In this document: in pieces, positions 40,235 to 49,789 of the stretch
Numbering within the stretch: the stretch's first letter is position 1
How the letters are laid out: each line of letters opens with the position of its first letter
Assembly (NCBI GenBank): GCA_029251165.1
Contig: JAQXDW010000003.1
Span: forward strand, 1-57,895
DNA length: 57,895 bases
Reading direction: 5' to 3'
Origin: Myxococcota bacterium
GTDB lineage: Bacteria; Myxococcota_A; UBA796
Program-made: the position numbers and the translations under genes
Notes under the pieces: generated by a model
Database searches by the model: none
What the model was told of the DNA's origin: nothing
The model's input: only the letters and a program-made list of their open reading frames with translations

Positions 40235-41275
40235 ATGTTGCCCTATCTCACCTTGTTTACCGCGCTCGCTCAGGATCCCGAGGCCACACCGGCGTCCGAG
40301 GTCGCTCCGGCGTCCTTCGTCGATCCCACCTCGGAGGATGCCCAGGCGCCGACAGACATCTCGTCGACTCAGCTCGAGTGGCTCCGCCCCTCGCCGAAGA
40401 ACCTCCCACAGAACCCCTACGGCCACGTTGACTTCACCGCCTACGCCCTGGAGTGGGGCGAGGTCCAGGTCGGTATCGCCAACATCCACGCCGGGATCCT
40501 CCCCCGGGTTCAGGTCGGCACCAGCCCCGTGCTCAACGCAATCGGGCTCTACAACGGCACCGCGAAGATCAACCTGGTGCGGCTCGGTCCGGTCGACATC
40601 GCTGCCCGGGGTGATCACTACCGCTACCCGCTGGGCGAGATGCAGGGGGACTACACCGCCGCGGGTGCAACGGTCTCGACGCGGCTCATGCCGTCCTGGT
40701 CGCTTCACCTCACCGGCCAGTACGCCACCATGGGCATGCAGGGTCTGCCGGACACCTCTGGGATCTCTCCGATCGTCTACATGTTCACCGGAACCGACAT
40801 CGACACCTGGCGCGAGGAAGCCGCAGCACAGAACCTCTCGGTTCAGCTGGAGGCAGAGGCGGTCACCGCAAAGGTCGCCACCGACATTCGGTTCAACCGA
40901 CGCGACAGCCTCATCATCCAGGGCCAGGCAATGGTCTGGGGCAGCGTTGCATCCAGCTCCACCGGAGACCTCGACATCCCTCCCATCCTCGGCATGGACG
41001 AGGCGCTGTCCTATGAGGCAGAGGGCATCATCCCCCTGGGAAGTTCTTACTCCGCCAGCGTGGCGTGGCAGTGGAACTGGAAGCGCTCGTACCTGCGCCT
41101 GGGAATGGGGTACTCCAGCGTCCCCGGAGCGTGGCTGATGCAGTCCACAGAGTACGCCATGCGGTTTGGGGGAAAGACCCGACGCGGAGAGGCCCAGATG
41201 CGCCGCGGCTGGCGAAACAATCGCAAGGAGCTTCGCAACGGTGCAGACAGCGCTGTGGCCGGCGGCAGCCGCTGA
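40235..41275 (+). CDS. Putative outer-membrane beta-barrel protein (paralogue A)
   Basis: 346 residues. Signal peptide MLPYLTLFTALA followed by an acidic linker, then alternating aromatic beta strands. Shared motifs with the next gene: QNPYGHVDFTAYALEWGE, GILPRVQVGTS, TAKINLVRLGPVD, DIRFNRRDSL and GAWLMQSTEYAMRFGGK. ACGGAGG lies 7 nt before the ATG. No named barrel family is recognised. The close tandem copy suggests recent duplication with divergence. Confidence 0.65.
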   Translation: MLPYLTLFTALAQDPEATPASEVAPASFVDPTSEDAQAPTDISSTQLEWLRPSPKNLPQNPYGHVDFTAYALEWGEVQVGIANIHAGILPRVQVGTSPVLNAIGLYNGTAKINLVRLGPVDIAARGDHYRYPLGEMQGDYTAAGATVSTRLMPSWSLHLTGQYATMGMQGLPDTSGISPIVYMFTGTDIDTWREEAAAQNLSVQLEAEAVTAKVATDIRFNRRDSLIIQGQAMVWGSVASSSTGDLDIPPILGMDEALSYEAEGIIPLGSSYSASVAWQWNWKRSYLRLGMGYSSVPGAWLMQSTEYAMRFGGKTRRGEAQMRRGWRNNRKELRNGADSAVAGGSR

Positions 41276-41309
41276 CCAAAGACGGCAAGACTAAGGCTAT
41301 GCTGGTGAC

Positions 41310-42407
41310 ATGCTGACACTGCTCCTGATGACCACGGGCCATGCCCAGGAAGAGGCTCCAGCCTCCAATGAGACCCCTTCTTCTGAGGACGAGCCCTCCT
41401 CCGATGAGGCCCCGTCCGAAGGTGAGCGCTCGGAAGACCCCGCGGGTGAACCCGACGGTGCTCCTGGTGTGACCGACACCCCACCGTCCATTGACCTGTC
41501 GGAGACGGAAGAGCTGGCAGGACTGACGGAGGAGCAGCACGAGTTCTTGGAGCCAAAGCTCGGGCGTCTGCCACCCAATCCCTACCAGCAGACGGACTTC
41601 ACCGCCTACACCCTGGAGTGGGGCGAATTCAAGATCGGCGCGGCGAACCTCTCCGTCGGGGTGCTGCCCCGGGTGGAGCTTGGCACCAGCGTGATCATGA
41701 ACACCATCGGCATCCCCAACGCCGACCTCAAGATCAACGCCCTGCGGCTGGGTCCCATCGACTTTGCCCTCCTCGGCTCCCACTACGCCATCCCGATGGC
41801 TGACTTCTCCGGCTCTCGCTCGCAGCTCGGTGCCGGCGCCAGCGTGATCATCGTCGACAAGTGGTCCGTCCACACCACCGCCAACTACAACGTCTTCGTG
41901 GCCAACGGGCTGCCCGACCTCCGACCCATCGGAGATGTCGCGGAGTGGCTGACGGGAAGCGAGATCAGCGACTACAGCCTCCAGGCCATCGAGGATCAGT
42001 TCGAGCTCGACATCCGCGCACGCTCGCTGACGCTGGGGATGGGGACGGACATCCGGTTCAACCGACGAGACTCCCTTGTCCTCCAGGGCTCGGCTACCCT
42101 CTACAGCTCGGTCTACACCGACAACACCAAGGAAGGGGAGCTCCCGCCGCTGTTCAACCTCGACGAGATCCTCAGCCAGGATCGCGTGGGCAGCGTTCCG
42201 CTGGCGGAGTCTTACGTTGCCTCCATCGCCTATCAAGCCGCCTGGAAGCGCTTAGAGCTGCGCATCGGAGTGGGGGCATCGGCGACGCCTGGAGCGTGGC
42301 TGCTGCAGTCGACGGAGCTCTCCTACCGGCTCGGTGGGAAGTCCCGACGCAACGAGCGGCAGGTCTACCGGGCCTGGAAGCAAAACAAGGGTGAGGTCTC
42401 CGAGTAG
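41310..42407 (+). CDS. Putative outer-membrane beta-barrel protein (paralogue B)
   Basis: 365 residues, a homologue of the preceding gene over its barrel: NPYQQTDFTAYTLEWGE, GVLPRVELGTS, LKINALRLGPID, DIRFNRRDSL and GAWLLQSTELSYRLGGK. It differs by a longer acidic N-terminal linker of about 60 residues (Ser/Glu/Pro-rich). It begins 34 nt after paralogue A, so the two are probably cotranscribed. Neither has a plug or TonB box. Confidence 0.65.
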   Translation: MLTLLLMTTGHAQEEAPASNETPSSEDEPSSDEAPSEGERSEDPAGEPDGAPGVTDTPPSIDLSETEELAGLTEEQHEFLEPKLGRLPPNPYQQTDFTAYTLEWGEFKIGAANLSVGVLPRVELGTSVIMNTIGIPNADLKINALRLGPIDFALLGSHYAIPMADFSGSRSQLGAGASVIIVDKWSVHTTANYNVFVANGLPDLRPIGDVAEWLTGSEISDYSLQAIEDQFELDIRARSLTLGMGTDIRFNRRDSLVLQGSATLYSSVYTDNTKEGELPPLFNLDEILSQDRVGSVPLAESYVASIAYQAAWKRLELRIGVGASATPGAWLLQSTELSYRLGGKSRRNERQVYRAWKQNKGEVSE

Positions 42408-42453
42408 GACAGCCGCTGCGCGCCTCCCGCGCCCTCGACTGTCATCTCGATCC

Positions 42454-43407
42454 TCAAGAGCGCCTGGATGCAGCGGCAAAGCGCCGCATTCCCGCTCGCT
42501 GTCCGGGCAGATCGAGATGCTCGATCCGCCAGATTCGGCCCAGGTCATCTAGCCAGAGGCGCTGCTGAGAGCGGAAGGTGTGCTGCTGCTCGCCGAGGAC
42601 GAGGTGATCCGCGCAGGCGAGCACCACCGCATCCGCCTCGACCGCATGCACGCTGCTGGTGTAGGCGATGGCATCGAACTGCTCACGGGCCTGCCGGGAC
42701 TTGTCTTCGTAGAACACCAGGATGGCCTCTGGGCCATGACGGGTCTCTCCCCGCAGGACATGGGCACAGCCGCCGCTCAGGAGGATGCCGGCGCGCTCGA
42801 AGTCCTCCGCATCCAAAGCCGCAGCAAACGCAGCGATGAGCTGGTAGCGATCGTCATCGGTCAGCGGGCGCTGTGCCGCGAGGTGCCGACGCATCCGGGC
42901 AGCAATCCAGGGACGGGCTCCCGCAGGGCGGGTGGAGGCCTGCGGGAGGTGGTCGTGACAGGCCGAGATGCCCGCAGCGGGGTCTTCCTCGAGCTGGGCC
43001 ATGCCGATGATCGCCATGGCGTAGACCGATCGGCTGGAGTGGGCGCTCACGGCCTTCTCCAGCTGCCGGCGGATCGTCCGGTGGCCGCGACCAGACGTCT
43101 CCGACTCCAGCGCCGCCCGAAGCGCCGGGTTCTCTCGGGTCTCTTCCCGCCAGCGGGGGTAGACGTGCTCTCCGCAGTCTCGGATCACGGCGCGCATCAC
43201 GTCAGCGGCAGGCGCCGCATCGTCCGGCCAGGCACACAGCGCAGCGGCGTGAAAGGCGTGCTGGTCGATGAGCCGGGCTGCAGCCAGCATGCGAACCGCA
43301 GCGGGCATCATCCGGCACAGCTCCAAGGCCTGCTCACGGATCTCTGGGCGATCGTGTGCGGCGAGCTGCACGAGGCTGTCGAGCTGATGGGGTGTGGGTA
43401 GCCTCAC
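42454..43407 (-). CDS. Helical repeat protein with SnoaL-like C-terminal domain
   Basis: 317 residues. The first 200 residues are alpha-helical, HEAT-like (EIREQALELCRMMPAAVRML, AALCAWPDDA). The last 110 look like a SnoaL/NTF2-like domain (ETRHGPEAILVFYEDK, AIAYTSSVHAVEAD, LDDLGRIWRIEHLDL). GTG 43407 is used because upstream frame sequence is low-grade. There is no signal peptide. It is the last gene of the 48550-42454 minus-strand cluster. Confidence 0.55.
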   Translation of the reverse strand: MRLPTPHQLDSLVQLAAHDRPEIREQALELCRMMPAAVRMLAAARLIDQHAFHAAALCAWPDDAAPAADVMRAVIRDCGEHVYPRWREETRENPALRAALESETSGRGHRTIRRQLEKAVSAHSSRSVYAMAIIGMAQLEEDPAAGISACHDHLPQASTRPAGARPWIAARMRRHLAAQRPLTDDDRYQLIAAFAAALDAEDFERAGILLSGGCAHVLRGETRHGPEAILVFYEDKSRQAREQFDAIAYTSSVHAVEADAVVLACADHLVLGEQQHTFRSQQRLWLDDLGRIWRIEHLDLPGQRAGMRRFAAASRRS

Positions 43408-43447
43408 GGAAGTCCCCCCGGGGCCGCGCCCAGACACACGCGCCGCT

Positions 43448-43846
43448 TCACCGCACGCCTCCGGGGGTGAGCGTCCAGAACCGTCCGGCGGTGTCGCGCC
43501 TGGAGCGACCCGAGACGCCGTCGCGATCCGCACCGAGGCAGACGTGAACCTCCACGCTGCCATCTGGGCTGGCGGCACTCCAGAACACCGCGCCGTCGAT
43601 CATCGGAGTGAGCACCGTCCACGGCTCAACAGGACGAACCTGACGCCACTGACCGTGTGTCTCGCAGCGCGCCGGCTCCACGGCCTGGCGGTCTGGCACC
43701 GTGCGGTCTGCGATCGTCGTGATGAGCGCATGGAGGGCTCGGTTCGGGGCACAGGACACCACCACATCCGGCGGCGTGGCCCCGCTCCAGAGCCGAGAGC
43801 GTCCAGGATCACCGGCATGGGCATGGGCGGAGAGCGGCAAGAGCAT
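43448..43846 (-). CDS. Small secreted protein, unknown
   Basis: 132 residues. Short signal-like N-terminus MLLPLSAHAHA. The mature part has a few Cys (VVSCAPN, ARCETH, VCLGADRDG) and a pattern WRQVRP, FWSAASPDGSVEV and GRFWTLTPGG. No known family. It lies 20 nt below the caspase-like gene stop and 40 nt above the HEAT/SnoaL gene. Confidence 0.5.
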   Translation of the reverse strand: MLLPLSAHAHAGDPGRSRLWSGATPPDVVVSCAPNRALHALITTIADRTVPDRQAVEPARCETHGQWRQVRPVEPWTVLTPMIDGAVFWSAASPDGSVEVHVCLGADRDGVSGRSRRDTAGRFWTLTPGGVR

Positions 43847-43866
43847 GCCAGCACGGTAGCACTCCC

Positions 43867-45567
43867 CTACTCTGTGGGCTCCGGGAAGGGGTCCGGTGAG
43901 ATCGTGAGGGTGTGATGCTCTCCTTGACGACGGACCTGCAGCATCACTGGCACACCGACCTGCTGCACCGCAGCCCAGGCGCGGGCCTGACCGGGCAGGA
44001 CAAACAGAGCATCCGGTGGACCGAGGACGACATCGCCGAGCTGAAATCCAGCGGCCTGCGCTGGTCGGTCCGCGATCACCCGAACCACCACCATCGCCCC
44101 GGGCTCATCCGTGCTGTCCTCCAGTCCCAGGCCGAGCAGCGATGGAGAGAGCACCGGACTCGACAGGTCCGCTTCCAGCGACGGCCAGGCCGCGGGGAGC
44201 GGGACCGCGTCCAGACCAGGCGCTCCGAGGGGAGCCGCCTCGCAGCGTCGGAGGCTCTTGAGGACCCGACGCTGCGGGCGACGGCCCCGCTGCGTCAGGA
44301 TGGCCTCCCCCGCCAGGGCCATCAGGCGTCCCTCGATCCGCATCAAGACGGCCTCGCGAACTTCCATGCGCCACCGGATATCAGCGGCCTCCTGTTGGGC
44401 AGTGGCGACCTGCGCCATCAAGGACCACGCCCCGGCATCCTCGGCATGCTGCCGGAGGAGTGTGGTGAGGGCATCGGCCTGGAGCCGGCCAGCATCCACG
44501 CCCGGTCCGCAGGCGTTGCCGGTGACCAGATCCTGGAGCCGGGCCGACCACATGCTGTCCCGCGTAGAGACCAGCGGCTCTGAGGCCTCAAGCTGTGCTC
44601 GGAGCGCGGCCACCTCCGCCATGCTCCCCGGCACCGGAAGCCCGACCCCGGCCGCCATCGCAGCGATCAGGGGATCGGACACCGCGCCATCGAGGAGGGC
44701 ATCGACGTGCTCCGGCAGCCGCGCCGCGTCCTGGGCCGCGTCGAGCGAGACGATCCGGTGGAGGTAGAGGTCGGAGGTGACCTGCGGAACATCCGGAGTG
44801 CGATCGGTCACGAGCACCCGCTCGTGGGCCGCAGCCGCAGACGCGGCATCCGCGAGGGCATCGATGAACCGGAAGCCGTGCCCCATCGTCTTGCTCGCCC
44901 GGCCCTCAGGGTAGCAGCCATACGCCCGGCGATCCTTCGGTGCAGAGAAGAAGCCACAGGTGGTGCCATCCAGCGCGCCGTCCATCACCGTCTCGGCGAA
45001 CGCCCCGGAGTAGCAGTGGCTCATCACCATGACCGTGGTCACCCCATCGGGGACGCCGGTCAGCCAGCCGCTCAGATCATCCGGTTCGGCCTTCTCGCCC
45101 CACAGCCAGAGCCCGGCCGCGCCGGTCTCCTTGTCTCGCCAGCCGTGATCGGTGGTGTACAGCAGCAGGGTGTCGCCGGCAGAGAGCGGCGGATCGGAGA
45201 ACCACGCCGAGAGCGCCTCAGCGCTGGCGGGCTGGCGGGGGCCGTCCCAGGGGGTGTCGGTCAGGTGGGTCTTCGGAAGCCGATTGGCGAGGCAGGTTCC
45301 CTCCAGCAGCCAGCGGTCGGGATGCTCGAACGGCGCACGCACCGCCATGTCTTTCCCGTCGTCTTCGCCGTCTGAGGAGAACACCGCGGCGGCAGACACC
45401 CCGCGCGCATCGAGGACGTCAGCCATCTCCTCGAGGTGGACGAGGTGGCTCTCGTAGTTGCTCTGGGCCTTGTGGCCGCCGTTGATGAGCACGGCAACCG
45501 TGGCGCGGTCCCGCCCTGCAGCGAGGACAGGGCTCAGGAGTGCGGCAGTGATGAGGGCGCGCTTCAT
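43867..45567 (-). CDS. Secreted caspase-like (clan CD) peptidase with C-terminal PDZ domain
   Basis: 566 residues. Signal peptide (LITAALLSPVLAAG), then a legumain/caspase-hemoglobinase fold with His141 (YTTDHGW) and Cys185 (VMSHCYSGAF), the full dyad of C13/C14 peptidases. A helical middle region follows (residues about 290-440). The C-terminal 100 residues form a PDZ-like domain (ADRPAQAAGFQLGDVVLGP). A periplasmic caspase-PDZ protein may process or sense envelope proteins. Its ATG overlaps the LtrA-Kir stop by 4 nt. Confidence 0.82.
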   Translation of the reverse strand: MKRALITAALLSPVLAAGRDRATVAVLINGGHKAQSNYESHLVHLEEMADVLDARGVSAAAVFSSDGEDDGKDMAVRAPFEHPDRWLLEGTCLANRLPKTHLTDTPWDGPRQPASAEALSAWFSDPPLSAGDTLLLYTTDHGWRDKETGAAGLWLWGEKAEPDDLSGWLTGVPDGVTTVMVMSHCYSGAFAETVMDGALDGTTCGFFSAPKDRRAYGCYPEGRASKTMGHGFRFIDALADAASAAAAHERVLVTDRTPDVPQVTSDLYLHRIVSLDAAQDAARLPEHVDALLDGAVSDPLIAAMAAGVGLPVPGSMAEVAALRAQLEASEPLVSTRDSMWSARLQDLVTGNACGPGVDAGRLQADALTTLLRQHAEDAGAWSLMAQVATAQQEAADIRWRMEVREAVLMRIEGRLMALAGEAILTQRGRRPQRRVLKSLRRCEAAPLGAPGLDAVPLPAAWPSLEADLSSPVLSPSLLGLGLEDSTDEPGAMVVVRVIADRPAQAAGFQLGDVVLGPPDALFVLPGQARAWAAVQQVGVPVMLQVRRQGEHHTLTISPDPFPEPTE

Positions 45568-47657
45568 TCCTCTCCGTCAGCATCGCGGACCGTGCTGTGA
45601 AAGACGGTGTAGTCAACCATCAGCCGACCGTCGTCCAGTGTCGAGATCACATCCAAAAATCGGTGACCAAAGACGATGTCCTCAGGGTGGTAGAGGTGCC
45701 GGGCGTGTGTGGTCTGGGCATAGGTCGAGTCATGGCCCGTCATGGTGGTGACGATCGCGAACAGCCGCTGAGAGACATCTTCAGGGGTCATGCCGCGCAG
45801 GGGGCTGTGCGCGTCCAGGCGATGCATGACCGTCCAGGACAGCGTAAAGATCGGGGAGTTGTCTCTCACCAGCGGAAGATCGTAGAGGCGGCGCATCTTC
45901 TTGCCCTCCGCAGAGACCTCATCGACGAGCACGCTCACCCGCATGGTCGCCTCGACCAGCTCGTTGCCGCGCGCATTGCCGACCCGGAACTTGAGCATCG
46001 GCACGCCGTAGTGGCTGTTGACCACCAGGACGTTGCTGAACAGCACGTTGGAGCGGGGGCGGGAGGCTCGGGCAAAGATGAGCCCGGTGATCAGCGCGAC
46101 CAGCAGCACCCCGATCATGGCCTCCACCGTGACCAGGATGTGGGCGTAGGTGTTGTCCGGTGCCATCACGCCGTAGCCGATGGAGGACATGGTCTGAACC
46201 GAGAAGGAGAACGCCTCCAGGAACGAGGTCCCGTCCAGGTTGTTCACCCCCTCATGGTCCAGCAAAAATAACGCACCAAAGATGACATTGAGGGTGACAT
46301 AGCTGCCGATTGCGACCCCGAACAGCCGCCACCAGGAGCCGTCCATGAACCAGGCGTACAGGTCGCTGCGCAGCTCATTGGGCGTGCCCCGTCGGAGTGC
46401 GGTCCCGAGGGTGTCGATGCGCCTCAGAGCGGACCCCTCTTCGAGGGTGGGGCGGTTCATGGGGAAGGCTGGCCCCTCGCCCTCCACCGCCTCCGGGTCA
46501 GCCATCGGGGCCATCGTCATGTCAAACAGCACCTGAACGATGCCGCCAACAGCGACCATGGCCACGAACGCCCAGGCATCCAGCGCCGCCCCGATGAGGG
46601 CCGTCAGCAGGACGAGCGCCGCGCTGCCCAGGCGCACGTTGACACGGACCCGATCCGACAGCTCCGCCTCACGGCGCTCGGTCACCGCATCGATGACCGC
46701 CACGCTCAGCAGCGCCAGCGCCAGCGCGCCGCACAGCAGCCAGCGGTACTTGCTCGGCGCGATCGCCATGGTGTCGAGGAAGACGACCTTCTTGATCGCA
46801 ACGCCCACCGCCGTGATCGCGATGGCCATCGGGAGATGAGCGTACAGCCAGAGGTAGGGAGCGAGGCTCTTGCGCTTGATCCGAGAGCCGGCGACATCGT
46901 CGAAGTAGATCCACCACAGGCTGCAGGTGATCGCGAGGCCGAGGGCAGCCATCAAGACGGTCTCGCCGCTGCTGCCCCTGTCGGCGACCTCGGTGAGCAC
47001 CTTGACGAACGACTCGCCCAGCACGATGAGCGTGAGCAGTCCGTAGCGCTCGGAGAGGTGGAGGATGTCGATGGGGTGCTTGCTGGTCTGCTCGCGCGCC
47101 TTCGGCAAGAGCGGAACCATCAGATCGACCGCCATCGCCACTGCCCACAGCAGAAACGACCACGGCGAGGGCAGAAGCGCCGAGAGCAGCCACAGCGCAG
47201 CGCCGACAGAGAAGCCGCCCACGAAGACCCGCCCGGTCTCTCTGGCCTCCGGGGTGTGTCGCATCGCGCGCGCGTACATCCCGATCAGCGCGAGCCGGGC
47301 CACCCCATAGGCAATCGCGAAGTAGACATGCTCGCCCGCGAACACCCCCGGCACCGAGACCGCCACCGCTCCGATGGCAAACATCTGAATGAAGACCAAC
47401 ATTCGATGTAGGAAGTCATCAACGATGAAGCGGTTGTTGTAGAAGGTGAAGCCAGTCCAGGTGTACCAGATGGGCACAAACAGCCCGGCAAACTTCAGCG
47501 CACCGGAGAGCGTGACGTTGTCTGACAGCGCGGTGCCCAGCTGAATGAGGGCTGCGACGTAGATGAGGTCATAGAACAGCTCCAGCCAGATGACCTTGCG
47601 GGCCTCTCCATGCTCCGGAGTATGTAGCCTCGGCGCATGAAACCAGCGGTTCAGCAT
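45564..47657 (-). CDS. LtrA-like membrane domain fused to inward-rectifier K+ channel (Kir)
   Basis: 697 residues. N-terminal 380 residues are LtrA-like: HTPEHGEARKVIWLELFYDL, several membrane spans and LHLSERYGLLTLIVLGESFVK. Residues about 430-697 are a KirBac-type channel: slide helix AWFMDGSWWRLFGV, selectivity filter with G494-Y495-G496 (TMSSIGYG), and a cytoplasmic Kir domain (RARG..NELVEATMRVSVLVDE, HPEDIVFGHRF). The full frame has no stop between the parts. ATG 47657 overlaps the upstream stop by 7 nt. Fusion suggests that the LtrA part gates or localises the channel. Confidence 0.88.
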   Translation of the reverse strand: MLNRWFHAPRLHTPEHGEARKVIWLELFYDLIYVAALIQLGTALSDNVTLSGALKFAGLFVPIWYTWTGFTFYNNRFIVDDFLHRMLVFIQMFAIGAVAVSVPGVFAGEHVYFAIAYGVARLALIGMYARAMRHTPEARETGRVFVGGFSVGAALWLLSALLPSPWSFLLWAVAMAVDLMVPLLPKAREQTSKHPIDILHLSERYGLLTLIVLGESFVKVLTEVADRGSSGETVLMAALGLAITCSLWWIYFDDVAGSRIKRKSLAPYLWLYAHLPMAIAITAVGVAIKKVVFLDTMAIAPSKYRWLLCGALALALLSVAVIDAVTERREAELSDRVRVNVRLGSAALVLLTALIGAALDAWAFVAMVAVGGIVQVLFDMTMAPMADPEAVEGEGPAFPMNRPTLEEGSALRRIDTLGTALRRGTPNELRSDLYAWFMDGSWWRLFGVAIGSYVTLNVIFGALFLLDHEGVNNLDGTSFLEAFSFSVQTMSSIGYGVMAPDNTYAHILVTVEAMIGVLLVALITGLIFARASRPRSNVLFSNVLVVNSHYGVPMLKFRVGNARGNELVEATMRVSVLVDEVSAEGKKMRRLYDLPLVRDNSPIFTLSWTVMHRLDAHSPLRGMTPEDVSQRLFAIVTTMTGHDSTYAQTTHARHLYHPEDIVFGHRFLDVISTLDDGRLMVDYTVFHSTVRDADGEE

Positions 47658-48550
47658 CGAAGTCCGGCAGCGATCGCAGCACCAATGGGCGCGACCCGCC
47701 CCGGGTCCGGGCTCAGGGGCACAAACGGCACGAAGTCGACCAGCATGTCCCGGCGGACCTCCATACACACCGTCTGGCCGGGGTAGCGGGCGGCGTGGTG
47801 GTAGGCGGTGGTGACCGGGTGCAGCGGGTAGGTCTTCCCCTCCCCGGCCGCGACTCCCGCCGCACGCAGCGCCGCGAGGATGCCCTCGACAGCCGCGCGG
47901 TCGGACAGATCGGCACCTTCTGGCGTCGCGGTGAGCAGATCCGCCTCGGGGCGGAGGGGCCAGGTGGCATAGACGTCCGGGACATAGACCGCCGCGAGGT
48001 TGCGCACGATGTCGCGGTCGATCTGGGTGATGCCGACCGTCTTTGGGGCATAGGTGTGCAGCATCACCGCCCGCCCGCCGCGTCCGCAGGCTTGGGCAAA
48101 CGCAGCCGCAGCCTGTGTCTGATAGGCGCTGTAGCGAGCCAGCAGCAGCGACCGGTCTTCGGGATGATCGACATACGGCGCGATGCCAGGGGTGACCCCG
48201 CCCTCTGCATACCGAGCCGGATCGGCATCGATGATCCGATTGCAGTCGATGAGGGTGCGCGGGATGAGGCAGCGCAGGATGGTGACCGTGGCGGTCGGAT
48301 CGGCTGCGACCATCGACCGGGCGATGGCCTCGGCGCACTCTGGAGAGCCGACGTCGGTGTTGACGAAGAAGAACCGCTCCAGGTTCTCCGGCAGGTTGCT
48401 CCGCATCTGAGCAGCCAGCTCGAAGTAGTGCGCCGCCTCGGTGGCCCCGTGGGGGACCTCGATGAGCAGGCCGGGGGCATCAGGGGCAGCGCGGTCGCCG
48501 ACAATGCGACGGACGGTGCAGACATGGGGGATACTGATCGGGTGGTTCAC
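47651..48550 (-). CDS. N-formylglutamate amidohydrolase-like protein
   Basis: 299 residues. Family-like features: LLIEVPHGA, FFVNTDVGSPECA, LIDCNRIID, MLHTYAPKTVG and VCMEVRRDML. Zinc ligands would be in the HG, D/N-R and late His positions. The native substrate is uncertain, because hutG partners are not present. It is the first gene of a five-gene minus-strand cluster and shares a 7-nt overlap with the LtrA-Kir gene. Confidence 0.7.
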   Translation of the reverse strand: MNHPISIPHVCTVRRIVGDRAAPDAPGLLIEVPHGATEAAHYFELAAQMRSNLPENLERFFFVNTDVGSPECAEAIARSMVAADPTATVTILRCLIPRTLIDCNRIIDADPARYAEGGVTPGIAPYVDHPEDRSLLLARYSAYQTQAAAAFAQACGRGGRAVMLHTYAPKTVGITQIDRDIVRNLAAVYVPDVYATWPLRPEADLLTATPEGADLSDRAAVEGILAALRAAGVAAGEGKTYPLHPVTTAYHHAARYPGQTVCMEVRRDMLVDFVPFVPLSPDPGRVAPIGAAIAAGLRC

Positions 48551-48570
48551 AGGAGTGAGGATACGCCATC

Positions 48571-49764
48571 ATGGAGCCTCCGCAGCGACAGCAGCTTGCG
48601 CTCCTCCGGGACGGGCTGAAGCGAATGCTGGCGTCGGGGGTCTGGGCCGACCGGCTCTCTATGGACCATCTGGCGGATATCCGCGACCTGAGCGATCTCG
48701 CCGCGCTCCCCTTCACCGTCAAGACCGACCTCTCCCCAGCACTCTCCCGGGTGATCGTGCCGAGGCGCGCGATCGTGCGGGTCCATGCCTCGTCTGGCAC
48801 CACCCACCAGCCGACGGTGGTCGCCTACACTGCCGGTGATCTCGACCTCTGGGCACGGCTGGTCGCTCGCGGGCTCGCTGCGGTCGGCGTCGGGTCGGAC
48901 AGCGTGGTGCACAGCGCGCTCGGCTACGGGCTGTTCACCGGCGGACTCGGCTTCCATGCCGCGGCCGAGTCTCTGGGCGCGACGGTCGTCCCCGCCTCGA
49001 CCGGCCGCAGCAGCCGACACCTCCGCCTCATCGAAGCACTGTCCGCCGATGTCTTATTTGCCACCCCCAGCTATGCACTTCATCTCGCCGAGAGCGTCTC
49101 AGCGCCCCCGCAGATCCGGCTGGGTGTGTTCGGCGCAGAGCCATGGAGTGAGGCGATGCGGACGCGGCTGGAGGCAGCCTGGGGAATGACCGCGGTGGAC
49201 ACCTACGGGCTCTCTGAGATGATCGGCCCCGGAGTCGCCTGGGAGTGCCTGGCCAAGGACGGGATGCACCTCAACGAGGACGCCTTCCTCCCGGAGGTTG
49301 TCGATCCCGTGACCGGTGCGGTGCTGGAGGATGGGAGAATCGGAGAGCTGGTGCTGTCGTCGATGGCCCGTGAGGCGATGCCGCTGCTGCGGTACCGGAC
49401 CGGTGACCTCACCGCGCTGGAGCGGGGAGAGTGCCGCTGCGGAGAGACGCTGGTGCGGATGCGGCGGGTGGTCGGACGGGTCGATGGGATGGTTGTGGTG
49501 CGCGGGGTGAACATCTACCCGGGGCAGCTCGAGGCCGCAGTGCTGTCGGTCTCAGAGGCCCGAGGTGACTGGCAAGCGGTGGTGGAGCGACCGGAGAACC
49601 TGGACGTGCTGACGGTCACGGTCGAGGGGGCTGCGGAGATTCAGCCCGCGGTAGAAGCCGCGCTGCACGACGTGCTGGGGCTCCGGGTGACGGTCGTGGT
49701 TGTTCCGCCGGGCCGCGTGGGACACGGCGGCGGAAAGCGGCTGGGGATTCAGGACCGCCGATGA
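48571..49764 (+). CDS. Phenylacetate-CoA ligase (PaaK)-like AMP-forming enzyme
   Basis: 397 residues, slightly shorter than PaaK (about 430). ATP motif HASSGTTHQPTVV, adenylate motif DTYGLSEM, LLRYRTGDLT with zinc-like CRCGE, and VDGMVVVRGVNIYP. It activates an aromatic or other carboxylic acid to a CoA thioester; no paa genes adjoin it, so the acid is unknown. It begins 20 nt from the divergent gene at 48550. Confidence 0.85.
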   Translation: MEPPQRQQLALLRDGLKRMLASGVWADRLSMDHLADIRDLSDLAALPFTVKTDLSPALSRVIVPRRAIVRVHASSGTTHQPTVVAYTAGDLDLWARLVARGLAAVGVGSDSVVHSALGYGLFTGGLGFHAAAESLGATVVPASTGRSSRHLRLIEALSADVLFATPSYALHLAESVSAPPQIRLGVFGAEPWSEAMRTRLEAAWGMTAVDTYGLSEMIGPGVAWECLAKDGMHLNEDAFLPEVVDPVTGAVLEDGRIGELVLSSMAREAMPLLRYRTGDLTALERGECRCGETLVRMRRVVGRVDGMVVVRGVNIYPGQLEAAVLSVSEARGDWQAVVERPENLDVLTVTVEGAAEIQPAVEAALHDVLGLRVTVVVVPPGRVGHGGGKRLGIQDRR

Positions 49765-49789
49765 CGCCCAGGAGGGTCGAGGATGCGGC

